From contig OU452224.1 in NCBI GenBank assembly GCA_911728455.2, forward strand, positions 3,286,001 through 3,350,000: a stretch of 64,000 nt of DNA, in the 5' to 3' direction. Within the stretch, counting starts at the first letter, position 1, and each line of letters begins with the position of its first letter. The position numbers were made by a program, and so were the translations under genes. The stretch is from Marthasterias glacialis. Lineage: Eukaryota; Echinodermata; Asteroidea; Forcipulatida; Asteriidae. Of this stretch, positions 63,482 through 64,000 are shown one piece after another. The notes under the pieces were generated by a model. It made no database searches. It saw nothing but the letters and a program-made list of their open reading frames with translations, and was not told the DNA's origin.

Positions 63482-64000
63482 CTGAAACAAAAACATAAAT
63501 AAAGGAGAACTGTTTGAAAGAATGCAGCCAATGGCCATAAGTAGCTTAATTGAGATGCGGCCTCATATTCGAAATTCCTAATTTTTTTGGAAAGTTAAAA
63601 AATGCTCGATGAGATTCAAACCGTAAAAGAATTTAAACAGAAGAGTTTCGTTTGGTCACTCCAGTCATATTAAGGAATATGGGGAGAGCTATTCAGGGCT
63701 AGAAATTTCCACAGGCCCGAGGCCAGTGATTTTAAACATCGGGCCAGTAAACTCATGACTGGACAAGTCTTGCGGTATTGTGTTTCTGTCCAAATGAGGT
63801 CTTTCAGTCTGATAAATATCTTTTGATTCTGTTGAATACTGAAGAATACTTACCCATAAAACAAGCATGACATATGAGATAGATGTTCTCTTAGTGCTTG
63901 TTCAAATTAAACACAGTTCAATGTTAAAAAGTGTTGGTATGTTTTTCTCTCGTTTCAATTCTGGTCTAGTACAAACAATTCTAGTCCAGTGAACATTTTT
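63482..64000. other. Upstream intron of the Sfp1-like gene, partial
   Basis: No exon of matching phase or family was found, so the next upstream exon is outside the window. Confidence 0.5.

Overview
This window is metazoan nuclear DNA: two intron-rich genes with GT-AG junctions that point towards each other, embedded in a dense population of short interspersed repeats. The minus-strand gene has the domain set I associate with the starfish adhesive protein Sfp1 (sea star footprint protein 1): F5/8-type discoidin, EGF, VWD, C8, TIL and SUEL galactose/rhamnose-lectin domains. Together with the repeat-rich introns, this makes an asteroid echinoderm the most likely source. The species call is inference; the exon structure is read directly from the sequence.

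Layout. Positions 447-11499 (+): the last 12 exons (498 codons) of an ADCK5-like UbiB/ABC1-family atypical kinase; its N-terminus lies left of the window. Positions 11500-18454: the intergenic space between the two 3' ends, holding LINE debris, an exact 270-bp tandem duplication, palindromic MITEs and SINE fragments. Positions 18455-63481 (-): 35 exons joining in one uninterrupted reading phase to 2122 codons plus a stop, the C-terminal part of the Sfp1-like protein; its 5' end lies right of the window.

N to C, the visible part of the Sfp1-like protein reads: linker - discoidin 1 - module X1 - linker - discoidin 2 - module X2 - linker - discoidin 3 - EGF1 - VWD1 - C8 - TIL1 - VWC/EGF-like 1 - two SUEL lectins - EGF2 - VWD2 - C8 - TIL2 - VWC/EGF-like 2 - two SUEL lectins - stop. 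The second half is a tandem duplication of one whole nine-exon block with matching exon phases and near-identical exon lengths. The first half alternates discoidin domains with a repeated module of about 155-167 residues that I cannot name. Both VWD domains carry the GDPH motif known as an autocleavage site in mucins.

The introns of this gene hold three kilobase-scale minisatellites (22 bp at 38.1-40.1 kb, 36 bp at 45.2-46.5 kb, 36 bp at 58.0-60.0 kb). The 45-kb array is built from a unit that includes the 3' splice site of the adjoining exon, so it offers about 35 decoy acceptors. A smaller, degenerate array at 52.2 kb repeats the neighbouring 5' splice site. Other introns carry a TTAA-flanked family of about 610 bp (around 16 copies), several palindromic MITE families, at least four tRNA-derived SINE families, degraded LINE reverse-transcriptase tails, and a 1.7-kb long-inverted-repeat transposon with a Cys-rich coding remnant.

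Neither promoter is in view. All exon joins were made by eye from splice sites, phase and family conservation; no alignment or database search was run.
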